Source: CAZDXJ01 sp964509475 (lineage in GTDB: Bacteria; Pseudomonadota; Gammaproteobacteria; Methylococcales; Methylomonadaceae). From it: a stretch of DNA of 17,885 bases. The notes beneath the pieces were generated by a model, which did no database searches, was not told the DNA's origin, and saw only the letters and a program-made list of their open reading frames with translations. The stretch is taken from NCBI GenBank assembly GCA_964509475.1, contig CAZDXJ010000049.1:1-17885 (forward strand). Direction: 5' to 3'. Below are positions 6,404 to 13,504 of this stretch, one piece after another. A program made the translations under genes and the position numbers. Positions within the stretch are counted from its first letter, which is position 1. Every line of letters starts with the position of its first letter.

Positions 6404-7375
6404 ATGGGACAGCATGTACAAGAGAGAAGTTACCCCTGGCTAGCCGAAGGTGAGGTTCCCCCTCTTCCCCTGGACAGGGACAGGATCCACATCATAAGCC
6501 AAGGTGTCGCCGATCCTGTGTTCGACTACGACATCATTCCCCTCACCTACACGGAGAGCCGTTGGATGGCCTTCGTAATCCGTTGTGACGAGAAGGACAT
6601 GAAGCGCGTCCTTCCCGAGCCGCTCAAACTCCATGACGACATCGTGGAGTTCTGGTACGTTATCCACAAGAACACGATGCTCGGTCCATATATGGAGATG
6701 GGCGTGACGTTCGCGGCCACCTACGACTCGCCCGATGGCGTGACGTACAAGGGCGGATACTATCCCTACATGTATCTGTCCAACGACTCCCCCATCTGGG
6801 CGGGAAGAGAGCCCTTCGGTTTCCCGAAGAAGGCAGCCTACATTGCCGCTTTTGAGCACGGCACGAACAACAACTACTTCAACATGCTCATGGAGCGCCG
6901 TGGCTACATTCTCCACACCGCCAACGGCCGCTACTCCGATAAGCCTGTTGCTGCCAAGCCGGCTTTCTACGGCAAGACCGACTGGGGCCGGATGAACTTC
7001 CGCATCACCACCAGGCCCGACGTCACCAACAGCATATTCGAACTGACCTACCTTCCCTCGGAGCTGCCGCCGCAGTTCGGGACGGGTCACCGCTTCCAGC
7101 TTGATCCGCAGAGCGTCCGCACCGCCACCGGCGCGGACATCCGCTCCTGGTTCATGCAGGGGACCCCGTTCGACTACATGGGCGGACAGATCCCGGCCAA
7201 GGAAGTGATTGGTCTGATCAGCTTCACCTTCAACCTGATCATCCCGCCCGCGCAGACGCTGTGGACGAAGACCGTGGAGAGGAGCGCAGACGACATGCAC
7301 CACGTGCTGTATTCGCAGCCGTTCAAGTACACGATGCGTCATCGCTTCCTCCTGCCGCAGTACTCGCAGGGCTAA
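6404..7375 (+). CDS. Acetoacetate decarboxylase-family protein (second of two)
   Basis: A 323-residue paralogue of the preceding gene, the same length and collinear throughout. It keeps GFPKK (139-143; catalytic lysine candidates K142 and K143) and LGPYMEMG (E98). Shared blocks such as PLTYTxSRW, GGYYPYMYL, YGKTDWG and TYLPSELPP point to tandem duplication followed by divergence. AGGAGG at 6387-6392 serves ATG 6404. There is no promoter in the 58-nt gap, and a strong terminator follows at 7415-7447, so the two form a bicistronic unit. They may assemble as a hetero-oligomer or act on two keto acids. The family call is firm; the substrate is not. Confidence 0.85.
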   Translation: MGQHVQERSYPWLAEGEVPPLPLDRDRIHIISQGVADPVFDYDIIPLTYTESRWMAFVIRCDEKDMKRVLPEPLKLHDDIVEFWYVIHKNTMLGPYMEMGVTFAATYDSPDGVTYKGGYYPYMYLSNDSPIWAGREPFGFPKKAAYIAAFEHGTNNNYFNMLMERRGYILHTANGRYSDKPVAAKPAFYGKTDWGRMNFRITTRPDVTNSIFELTYLPSELPPQFGTGHRFQLDPQSVRTATGADIRSWFMQGTPFDYMGGQIPAKEVIGLISFTFNLIIPPAQTLWTKTVERSADDMHHVLYSQPFKYTMRHRFLLPQYSQG

Positions 7376-7414
7376 GCGAGGCGAAGCTGAGCCATTGAGC
7401 TAGCGGTAGCTACC

Positions 7415-7447
7415 GGGGCGCCTCCTCAAAGGGGGCGCCCCTTTTTT
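7415..7447 (+). terminator. Rho-independent terminator of the decarboxylase-family operon
   Basis: GGGGCGCC (7415-7422) and GGCGCCCC (7434-7441) form an 8-bp GC stem with an 11-nt loop, followed at once by six Ts (7442-7447). Confidence 0.9.
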
Positions 7448-7930
7448 GTGTCCGCGCGCGTCGTACCATTGCCGCGTGTGCCCGCGGGTTTCTCGGACCG
7501 CGCCCCCTCCTTTATCCCCGCCACCTACTTCCTCCTCCCCCCGTGTGTAGGCCGAGAAGGTCCATGGTCGGCCATCTCGCCTCGGAGAGTAGATCACATG
7601 CATGCTCTCCTCCCGTGCGCGCGTGGGGGGCTCACTGCGGTGAACATTCTCTAATGTACGCGTGTGAGCCGTGGCGACGGTAAACCCTCGCCACGCAGCC
7701 AGGGGAGGGCGGGGGGGCGGCCTCGGCTCGGTTTCTTCTTTGGTGCGCGCAGAGGGGTAGGCAGTTACGAACTGTCTAAGTTGGGGAGTTATGAAGTTGT
7801 TTCTCCGTGAAGGGTCGGGTGGATGGATTTCACCACTGCTCATCGCGTCGGCACGCGGGGTCTTCTCGCCGTAGGGCCGCTGTGTTAGTATTGGTTCGAC
7901 TATAGAACGGCTCGGAGGGGGCTGCGTACA
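7448..7930. other. Long intergenic region upstream of aldehyde dehydrogenase
   Basis: About 480 nt without a convincing gene. A hairpin CGTGGCGA/TCGCCACG lies at 7670-7677 and 7688-7695 without a T-tract. At 7762-7774 CAGTT-ACG-AACTG is another copy of the AGTT-N3-AACT palindrome, with a degenerate copy at 7787-7797 (AGTTATGAAGT). TATAGA at 7901-7906 is a possible -10 without a good -35. The aldehyde dehydrogenase ribosome-binding site GGAGG is at 7914-7918. Regulation of the downstream gene from this region is likely but unproven. Confidence 0.4.
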
Positions 7931-9412
7931 ATGGACGGAACACCCTACAAGTGTGAACTCTTCATAAGGGGCGAGGTGGTGGGCCCTGCTGCGGGCAACT
8001 ATTACGAAAGGGAGAACCCGGCTACTGGCGAAGTGGTCTCGGTCGTTGCAGAGGGGGGGGAAGAGGACGTGGCCAGGGCCGTCGAGGCGGCCCGGGAGGC
8101 GTTCCCCGCCTGGTCTGCGACACCTCCGGCCGAGAGGGCCCGCCTTGTGGCCAGGATCGCCGATGCGGTCGAGGCCGAGAGAGAGCGCCTGGCCGTGCTC
8201 AATACCCGCGAGACGGGCAAGCCCTACAGGGAAAGCCACGGCGTCGAGCTGCGCGGCGTGATACGGACGTTCCGCTACTACGGGGGGCTGCTTCCGTCGT
8301 TGGGCGGCCGGACCATACAGACGTCCGACGTATTGGTCAGCATCACGCGGCGCGAGCCGGTGGGTGTGGTAGGTCAGATAGTGCCGTGGAACTTCCCTCT
8401 GTTGCTTGCGTCGTGGAAGATAGCGCCCGCCCTGCTCGCTGGCTGTACGGTTGTCGTAAAGCCCTCGGAGCTTACACCTTCGGCCACGGTCGAGCTGGCC
8501 CGCATAGCCGCGGCTGTCGGGGTGCCGCCGGGGGTGATAAACGTCGTGCCCGGTCGGGGCGAGGTGGCCGGCCGCGCGCTTGTCGATCATCCGGACGTGG
8601 CCAAGGTGGCGTTCACCGGCTCGACTGAGGTAGGAAAGGAGATAATGGCCAGAGCTGCCCGGGGGCTCAAGCGTGTATCGCTCGAGCTGGGCGGCAAGGC
8701 ACCCAATATAGTGTTCGATGACGTCGATATCGAGGACTGCATCGAAGCCAACCTGCGCGGGGGGTTTTTCAACCAGGGGGAGAATTGCACGGCGGTAACC
8801 CGTCTGTTGGTGCACGAGCGTGTCTACGAGCCTTTTGTGGAGCGGTTCGTCGAGCGGGTGCGCGCTATACGCATGGGGGACCCGATGAACGAGAAGACGG
8901 AGATGGGTGCCCTCATCTCGCGTGACCATCTGGAACGGGTGGCCCGTTACTGCGAGGGTGCCGTGCAGGAGGGGGGAGTGGTTCTTACGGGCGGAGCGAG
9001 GCCCTCGGACGAAGAGCTGCGGCGGGGATATTTCTTCATGCCCACCGTGATCGATAACGTCAAACCCACTCACAGGATCGCCTGCGAAGAGGTGTTCGGC
9101 CCCGTCGTGGCGGTCATTCCGTTCGGTGCCGAGGAAGAGGCCGTCGAGATCGCCAACTCCACCGTCTACGGCCTCGCAGGCGGCGTGTGGTCACGCGACA
9201 TAAAGCGCGCCCTGCGCGTGGCGGCTGCCGTGAGAGCGGGCTACATATGGGTCAACACCTACGGAGGGATACTTCCCGAGACCCCCTACGGCGGCTTCAA
9301 GCAAAGCGGAATGGGTAAGGAGCTGGGTGAGGAGGGGTTGGACAACTACCTGGAGACGAAGACTATAAACATCTACTTGGGTGAGCGGGTTCCCCGGTGG
9401 TATGGGCTGTAG
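7931..9412 (+). CDS. NAD(P)-dependent aldehyde dehydrogenase
   Basis: A 493-residue full-length member of the ALDH superfamily, which oxidises an aldehyde to the acid. Seen: PWNFP with N154 of the oxyanion hole, K177 in VVKPSE (cofactor site), FTGSTEVG (228-235) of the nucleotide fold, the general base E252 in LELGGK, and the catalytic cysteine C286 in NQGENC. The C-terminal block TPYGGFKQSG (451-460) is typical of betaine/4-aminobutyraldehyde-type members. It is monocistronic, with GGAGG 12 nt before ATG 7931, and converges on the sigma-factor gene. In context it could take an aldehyde released by retro-aldol cleavage in the acyl-CoA module; that link is inference. Confidence 0.95.
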   Translation: MDGTPYKCELFIRGEVVGPAAGNYYERENPATGEVVSVVAEGGEEDVARAVEAAREAFPAWSATPPAERARLVARIADAVEAERERLAVLNTRETGKPYRESHGVELRGVIRTFRYYGGLLPSLGGRTIQTSDVLVSITRREPVGVVGQIVPWNFPLLLASWKIAPALLAGCTVVVKPSELTPSATVELARIAAAVGVPPGVINVVPGRGEVAGRALVDHPDVAKVAFTGSTEVGKEIMARAARGLKRVSLELGGKAPNIVFDDVDIEDCIEANLRGGFFNQGENCTAVTRLLVHERVYEPFVERFVERVRAIRMGDPMNEKTEMGALISRDHLERVARYCEGAVQEGGVVLTGGARPSDEELRRGYFFMPTVIDNVKPTHRIACEEVFGPVVAVIPFGAEEEAVEIANSTVYGLAGGVWSRDIKRALRVAAAVRAGYIWVNTYGGILPETPYGGFKQSGMGKELGEEGLDNYLETKTINIYLGERVPRWYGL

Positions 9413-9468
9413 GCCGCTGCCGGGGAGGGCGGTGGGACACGCGCACGGGTAGGGGGGCACGCGGTGCC

Positions 9469-10164
9469 CTAGGCCTGCGTCCCCAGGGGGCGCAGCTGCC
9501 GCGACAGTTTGTCCCTCAGGAAGAGGCGTGCCCTGCGCTTGCGCGACTTCGTCGCGCTCAGCGTGAGGCCCAGCGTGTCAGCCACCTCGCGATCCGTGAG
9601 CCCCTCGATGTCGGCCAAGATGAAGACCACCCTGTACTTGAAGGGCAGCTCCCCGATGGCCGCCTCGATTCTCTCCATTCCTTCCTTGCTGAGCAGTACG
9701 TTTTCCGGTATGTCGCTCCATCCGTTCTCGACCACCCCCTCGAGGCGGCCGTCTGGTCCGTAGGGGGAGTAGTCGTCGAGGGAGGTCTCCTTCTCGGCCC
9801 TCCGGTTTTTCGATCCCATGTGCATGTAGGCCGCATTCAGCGTCACCCGGTAGAGCCAGCTTGAAAACTTCGCCTCGTGCCGGAAGGTGTGGAGCTTCCT
9901 CAGTACCGTCAGGAACACGTTCTGCAGTACCTCTTCGGCCTCCGCCTCGTCTCGGGTGATCCTCATGGCCAGTCCCATCACCTTGTCCGAGTAGCGCCTT
10001 ATCAGCTCCTCGACGGCGGCCGTCTCCCCCCGGGTGGTGAACACGCGGGCCAGCTCCTCGTCGGTGAGCGATTCCACCTCCATCTTCTCGGCTGGCTCCT
10101 CTTCCCGCAGCTCGGCAGCCGGTCCTCTCACGTCGAGCGTCTCTGCCGGTTGTATGTGGTTCAT
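9469..10164 (-). CDS. ECF-type RNA polymerase sigma factor
   Basis: A 231-residue extracytoplasmic-function sigma factor. Region 2 (about 45-122) includes EELIRRYSDKVMGLAMRIT, the EAEEVLQNVFL stretch and FSSWLYRVTLNAA. Region 4 (about 163-220) includes the LPFKYRVVFILADIEGLTDR and ADTLGLTLSATKSRKRRAR helix-turn-helix. An acidic N-terminal extension of about 40 residues precedes region 2. The start at ATG 10164 has GGGAGGG a few bases upstream. It lies 47 nt after the TetR gene on the same strand with no promoter visible between, so the two are probably one operon. No anti-sigma factor or extra C-terminal domain is present. Target promoters are unknown. Confidence 0.9.
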   Translation of the reverse strand: MNHIQPAETLDVRGPAAELREEEPAEKMEVESLTDEELARVFTTRGETAAVEELIRRYSDKVMGLAMRITRDEAEAEEVLQNVFLTVLRKLHTFRHEAKFSSWLYRVTLNAAYMHMGSKNRRAEKETSLDDYSPYGPDGRLEGVVENGWSDIPENVLLSKEGMERIEAAIGELPFKYRVVFILADIEGLTDREVADTLGLTLSATKSRKRRARLFLRDKLSRQLRPLGTQA

Positions 10165-10211
10165 CGTTGGCCCTCCCGCCACTGTGGATGGTGGGCGAGG
10201 CGCCGCAGCGC

Positions 10212-10811
10212 CTACCCATCGTCGCCTATCTTGAGCAGCTCCCGCTTGATCCACTCTCTCATTGCGGTCAGCCTCTCCGGGTCCTGGAACGTACTGGCCG
10301 ATACGGTGGCCCCCTCTAGGGATGCAAACAGCACGGCGGCGTTCACCCGGGGGTCGCCCTCGAAGTGGAATACCCCGCTTCTGCGCCCCTCGTCCAACAG
10401 CCGGGCCAACCACTCCTCGGTGTCCCGCCACGCACCCTGCGCCTCCTGCTTGGCCTTCTCGGGCAGGTTGGCGAAGTCGGCGGCCAGCATGGAGCAGAGG
10501 CAGATGTTCTTCGTCTGCCTGAATCCCTGTTCCATGGCCTCAAGGAATGCGTCGAGCTTGTGCTCAGGTCTCGGCGAAGAGGCATCCGCCTGCGCAAGGA
10601 TGGAGCGCATCTTACGGCGCCATCTGGATGCCAGAGCCGCGGCCAGGTCGGCCTTGGTCGGGAAGTGGTAGTGTATGCTGGACGTCTTTATCCCTACGTG
10701 ACGGGCGATGTCCCGGTAGCTGAAGGCCTTGTACCCCACCTTGTGGATGAGTGACTCGGCCACATCGAGGATGAGAGAGTGGGTATCCTTGCGGTCCGTA
10801 TGCGCAGCCAT
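10212..10811 (-). CDS. TetR/AcrR-family transcriptional regulator
   Basis: A 199-residue repressor-type protein. The N-terminal DNA-binding domain has the classical pattern: a first helix SLILDVAESLIHKVGYKAF, then the helix-turn-helix YRDIARHVGIKTSSIHYHFP (32-51) ending in the TetR signature YHFPTKADL. The C-terminal helical part should bind a small ligand that I cannot name; acyl-CoAs or other pathway compounds are common for the family. Its promoter overlaps a near-perfect palindrome (10818-10841), so it is very probably autoregulated, and the downstream sigma factor would be controlled with it. The ATG at 10811 lies only six nt after the -10, so the mRNA looks leaderless. Confidence 0.92.
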   Translation of the reverse strand: MAAHTDRKDTHSLILDVAESLIHKVGYKAFSYRDIARHVGIKTSSIHYHFPTKADLAAALASRWRRKMRSILAQADASSPRPEHKLDAFLEAMEQGFRQTKNICLCSMLAADFANLPEKAKQEAQGAWRDTEEWLARLLDEGRRSGVFHFEGDPRVNAAVLFASLEGATVSASTFQDPERLTAMREWIKRELLKIGDDG

Positions 10812-10817
10812 GCAGAT

Positions 10818-10846
10818 AATCTACCTACTAGTAGATAGATTGTCAA
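10818..10846 (-). promoter_or_regulatory. TetR promoter and overlapping operator
   Basis: Minus strand: TTGACA (10846-10841), 17 nt, TAGATT (10823-10818). A 24-nt palindrome spans 10818-10841 with eleven of twelve pairs matched, centred on CTAG; it covers the whole spacer and the -10. The predicted transcription start coincides with the A of ATG 10811. Confidence 0.8.
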
Positions 10847-10848
10847 GT

Positions 10849-10880
10849 AAAAAAAATCCCCCCTGTGGTGCAGGGGGGAT
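10849..10880 (-). terminator. Rho-independent terminator of the small exported-protein gene
   Basis: A perfect 10-bp stem (10856-10865 paired with 10871-10880, ATCCCCCCTG and its complement) with a 5-nt loop. On the minus strand it is followed by a run of Ts. It ends transcription from 11186-10896 before the TetR promoter. Confidence 0.88.
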
Positions 10881-10895
10881 CCTACGTCGCGGTCG

Positions 10896-11186
10896 TTACG
10901 ACTTGTCGGCGTCCAGTCTTGTGCTGAACGCAGTAAGGGCGGGAACCTTGTTCCAACCTCTACCATCGGCGTCGACTGAAGCCGACTTCCCCGGAGAATC
11001 CGGATGGGAAATGTAGAGGTCCGAGAATCCATTGGCCACGGCGCCGCGGTCGACGGTCGCACTTGCGGCCGGCCGCTCCAGGCGGGATGCCCTTGTATAG
11101 AGTCCCATGAAGTCGGCTGCGAAGCCGCTTGAGGCCACGCCGGCCAGTACGAGTGTTGCGACGACGGCTTTGATTGCTCTGCTCAT
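10896..11186 (-). CDS. Small exported protein of unknown function
   Basis: A 96-residue protein. Residues 1-24 look like a Sec signal peptide: R3 and K7, a hydrophobic core (AVVATLVLAGVASS) and an Ala-x-Ala-like end in SGFAAD, leaving a mature part of about 72 residues. The mature part has no cysteines or recognisable motif (FMGLYTRASRLERP, FSDLYISHPDSPG, RGWNKVPALTAF). GGAGG ten nt upstream fixes ATG 11186; the frame is open further upstream but lacks a ribosome site there. A dedicated terminator follows at 10849-10880. I do not recognise the family. The clear start, signal peptide and terminator make it a real gene. Confidence 0.75.
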   Translation of the reverse strand: MSRAIKAVVATLVLAGVASSGFAADFMGLYTRASRLERPAASATVDRGAVANGFSDLYISHPDSPGKSASVDADGRGWNKVPALTAFSTRLDADKS

Positions 11187-11699
11187 TATGGTGTTACCTC
11201 CGTAACAGTTTTGGTCTTTCCATTGACTACCCAATAGGATGGAAACGAGGGCGAAAGGATGCACATTGACTCCCTAGGTGAATGCCCCGGTGTGCGTGCC
11301 GGGAAGGGGGGACGGCGAGGCCACCGGTCGGATCGCGTTCAAAAGAAGGCGCCGCACATCTGGGGGAGAGAGAAGGCGGGGGCGGGATCCACCAACGGCT
11401 CTGACCGGCCGACAACCTGGGTCCCAAGGTGAAGCGGTGCGGCGCCTCCGGATCTTGAAGCTACTGGCGGACCATCCGCCGCCGCACGCACGGCGGGGAG
11501 AAAAGACCACCGACTTGGCGGTGCCGGTTCTCGTCGGCCCTCTCCACGCCATTGGGGAGGAAGGTTGACGCTCTTGCCCACCGCGTAGCAGGGTGGGGGC
11601 GGCTCCCCCCTTCTTCCCCTTGTCAAGGGGCGCCGTTGCCCAGTAAGATTGAACTTGCGGGAGAGCAGCGGACATCATTCTCCGGGGGGAAACAGTAGG
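11187..11699. other. GC-rich region without a confident gene
   Basis: About 510 nt. No reading frame here has protein-like composition. CATTGACT occurs twice, at 11221-11228 and 11264-11271, upstream of the small exported-protein gene, and may be regulatory. An 11-bp inverted repeat (AGGCGCCGCAC at 11347-11357, complement at 11437-11447) encloses about 79 nt. CCCCTT-GTC-AAGGGG at 11616-11630 is a short hairpin. I cannot assign any of these. Confidence 0.35.
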
Positions 11700-11963
11700 T
11701 TGAAGGTCGTAAGTCCAGCAGGTGATTTCGAGATCAAGATAAGGAGCGCCAAGGTGGAAGGGGAGCGGATAGTGATGGAGGGAGAGATGGGGGTGTGGGA
11801 TTCTAAGATCTACATGACGTACGGCGATCTCTGGCACGTACTGTCCATCATCCTGCGGCCGCGCATCGTGGCCTTCCTGCTCAAGGCGCCGTTCGTACGC
11901 CTCTACAGGGCCGTGCTGGGAAAGGAGACCGGTGGGAACAACGGGAAGAGAGACGGCAGTTGA
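11700..11963 (+). CDS. Small conserved-looking protein of unknown function
   Basis: An 87-residue protein from TTG 11700. A strand-rich first half (FEIKIRSAKVEGERIVMEGE, 10-29) leads into GVWDSKIYMTYGDLWHVLSI (31-50) and then a basic, hydrophobic helix (LRPRIVAFLLKAPFVRLYRA, 52-71) that may be membrane-associated. Base composition and residue use look coding, unlike the other frames here. A TTG at 11649 would add 17 poor residues without a ribosome site; the G-rich stretch at about 11682-11687 favours 11700, though its spacing is long. I cannot name the family, and no neighbour gives a function. The start is uncertain. Confidence 0.55.
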   Translation: MKVVSPAGDFEIKIRSAKVEGERIVMEGEMGVWDSKIYMTYGDLWHVLSIILRPRIVAFLLKAPFVRLYRAVLGKETGGNNGKRDGS

Positions 11964-12192
11964 GGGGACCGCCCTTCCCCGCGGCATGCTTCGGCTTCTG
12001 AAGTTCCCATCGATAGAGGGGAGCTTATTAAAGAGCGCCCCTAGCCTGGGGACGCCGAGGGCGTTCGCGATAAAAGGGATTATCACGAAGAAACAACGGA
12101 GAAAGAGCGCCCTCCAACGGGCACCGATCGGTAATATTAGCGGGAGGAGAGGGAGGCCGTGACCGGAGTACAAGGCGCTCCTGAATAGGGCC
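11964..12192. other. Intergenic, nothing assignable
   Basis: No gene or strong signal is visible, apart from a GAAGTTCCC element near 11999 that resembles half of the plasmid-wide AGTT-N3-AACT site. Confidence 0.3.
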
Positions 12193-12237
12193 GATTAAAA
12201 GAAGAAGGGAGGCGGTGCTCATGACACCGCCTCCCTT
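12193..12237 (-). terminator. Terminator downstream of the AmiS/UreI-like gene
   Basis: A perfect 13-bp GC-rich stem (12205-12217 with 12225-12237; arm AAGGGAGGCGGTG) and 7-nt loop. On the minus strand it is followed by CTTCTTTT. It lies 65 nt past the stop codon of the membrane channel gene. Confidence 0.88.
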
Positions 12238-12302
12238 GTACCCTACTACCCTACACGTATCGGGCAGCAATTCCTTTTCAAGCGCTATACCGGCGTTCCC
12301 GT

Positions 12303-12833
12303 TTAGCCCGGAACTCCACCGAAGGGGTTCCACTTGTCCGTCAAGAGGAGCATACCGGGGATGAGAAGCGTCAGGAACGCCTCAATGATAAACAGATATG
12401 CAACTGCCGGCGCCAGAGGCTTTCCGAGCGCAAGGGCAAGCCAAGCGAGAAACACCAACAGGGCCCACGCCGCGCAGAACACGCCGAACCACAGCCCGGC
12501 GGCACCCATGCCGAAGAAGAAGTACGCATACCACAGGAACGCTATGGTAGCGAAGAGGCAGTACCAGCCGAGACCTTTGGCATCATAGCCGAGGCAAAAA
12601 ATGGCCGCCACCATGAAGTAGATGAGAGCGAACATGCTGATGAGAGCAGTCGCTGCCGTAAGGCCGAGTCCATGGAGAACCCAGGCGGCTATGGAGATGA
12701 TAACTCCCACGGCGAGGTTGAGAATGCCTATTTCCTTTGCCCCCGTTTTCCCGAGCAACGTCAAGCCGTTGCCCCAGAAAACAAACCCCACCATCAAAAG
12801 GACTAAACCCAGTAAAGCTTCTACTGGAACCAT
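12303..12833 (-). CDS. AmiS/UreI-family membrane channel (amide/urea-type)
   Basis: A 176-residue integral membrane protein with six predicted helices (about 4-27, 35-54, 60-82, 87-106, 112-136, 142-164). It resembles AmiS/UreI in my reading: GLVLLMVGFVFWGNGLTLLG near the N terminus, ILNLAVGVI in helix 2, GWYCLFATIAF in helix 4, and the C-terminal block LGKPLAPAVAYLFIIEAFLT. That family conducts urea or short amides across the inner membrane. Start ATG 12833 has AGGAGG 11 nt upstream, with a good promoter at 12918-12946 and its own terminator. No amidase or urease gene lies on the plasmid, so the substrate would be used by host enzymes, or the family member has another solute. Periplasmic His-rich loops of acid-gated UreI are absent. 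Confidence 0.8.
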   Translation of the reverse strand: MVPVEALLGLVLLMVGFVFWGNGLTLLGKTGAKEIGILNLAVGVIISIAAWVLHGLGLTAATALISMFALIYFMVAAIFCLGYDAKGLGWYCLFATIAFLWYAYFFFGMGAAGLWFGVFCAAWALLVFLAWLALALGKPLAPAVAYLFIIEAFLTLLIPGMLLLTDKWNPFGGVPG

Positions 12834-12917
12834 ATCTCTTTATACCTCCTAATGTTTTTTGCCTGCCTTACCGATCTGGAGCCCCTACCCCCAGTGTACA
12901 ACTCACCCCCCAATAGC

Positions 12918-12946
12918 ATTTATCACACTTTGACCTTTTATGTCAA
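12918..12946 (-). promoter_or_regulatory. Promoter of the AmiS/UreI-like gene
   Basis: Minus strand TTGACA (12946-12941), then ATAAAT at 12923-12918 (17-nt spacing) within TGATAAAT. The -35 is half of an inverted repeat, TTGAC-N7-GTCAA (12930-12946), a possible regulator site. Confidence 0.65.
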
Positions 12947-13504
12947 GTGATTTTTCCAGCCTCGGCAGCGTAGGAGCGGGGAGACGGGCACGCCAGCACA
13001 AGAGAGGGGAGAGACCAGGGCGAAGACGGTCCGGCCGCATTGGAGGCGCAGAAAGAGGAGGGGGCAGTTAAGAGCGCCGCCAGAAGAGCCCCATGTATCC
13101 AGGAGGTATACTCGGCGGGGTTAATCGTAGAGGGTAAGAAGAGAAGGGGGCTTGACCGGAAGGCGGCGGCATCGGTGTTAACACCCATGCCCGGCACCTG
13201 CGCAAATGCAAACCCCTTGAGCGGGCACCTGCGGTCTTACTCCGGAAGCAACATCCCTTCGCAGGGGCAGACCGCAAAGTAAGACCAAGTGGGACCTCCC
13301 CCTAGCGGGACCGGGAGAGATCCCCGCCGGGCAAGAAAGCTCTTTCCCCCTCGGCACAGCCGCCTCAGGCAAGCAGAAAACTGCCCGCGGAAGGCAACGC
13401 ACAAAGGAACGCGATCCGAATCGTCCCTGCCCCCGCACGAGCGTGGAGCTGTTGGCCGCCCCCCGAGGGTGCAGGAGGACCGGAGCCCCGCTCGTTCCCT
13501 CAGG
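12947..13504. other. Long non-coding region with palindromes
   Basis: About 560 nt between the channel promoter and the MaoC stop, with no credible gene. A 24-bp palindrome with one mismatched pair spans 13168-13191 around the perfect GGTGTTAACACC (13174-13185). GGCACCTGCG is repeated at 13193-13202 and 13224-13233. GGTCTTAC (13233-13240) and GTAAGACC (13279-13286) form an inverted repeat. ACGAGCG/CGCTCGT (13437-13443, 13489-13495) lies just past the MaoC stop. A regulatory or structured-RNA role is possible. I do not recognise a known riboswitch. Confidence 0.4.

Noticed and set aside
5356..7342. Long minus-strand frames opposite both decarboxylase-family genes
   Set aside because: They are high-GC shadows. 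The plus-strand genes have promoter, ribosome sites, GFPKK motifs and a terminator.
7400..9073. A 557-codon open frame on the minus strand opposite the aldehyde dehydrogenase
   Set aside because: The opposite frame encodes a full aldehyde dehydrogenase with all catalytic residues. The minus frame is low-complexity, His/Arg/Pro-rich and crosses a terminator.
9455..9469. GGGCAC-GCG-GTGCCC hairpin between the convergent aldehyde dehydrogenase and sigma-factor genes
   Set aside because: There is no T-tract on either strand and it overlaps the sigma stop codon. It is too weak to call a terminator.
12947..13300. A riboswitch upstream of the AmiS/UreI-like gene
   Set aside because: The region has palindromes but no recognisable consensus of a known riboswitch, and the mapped promoter lies downstream of it.
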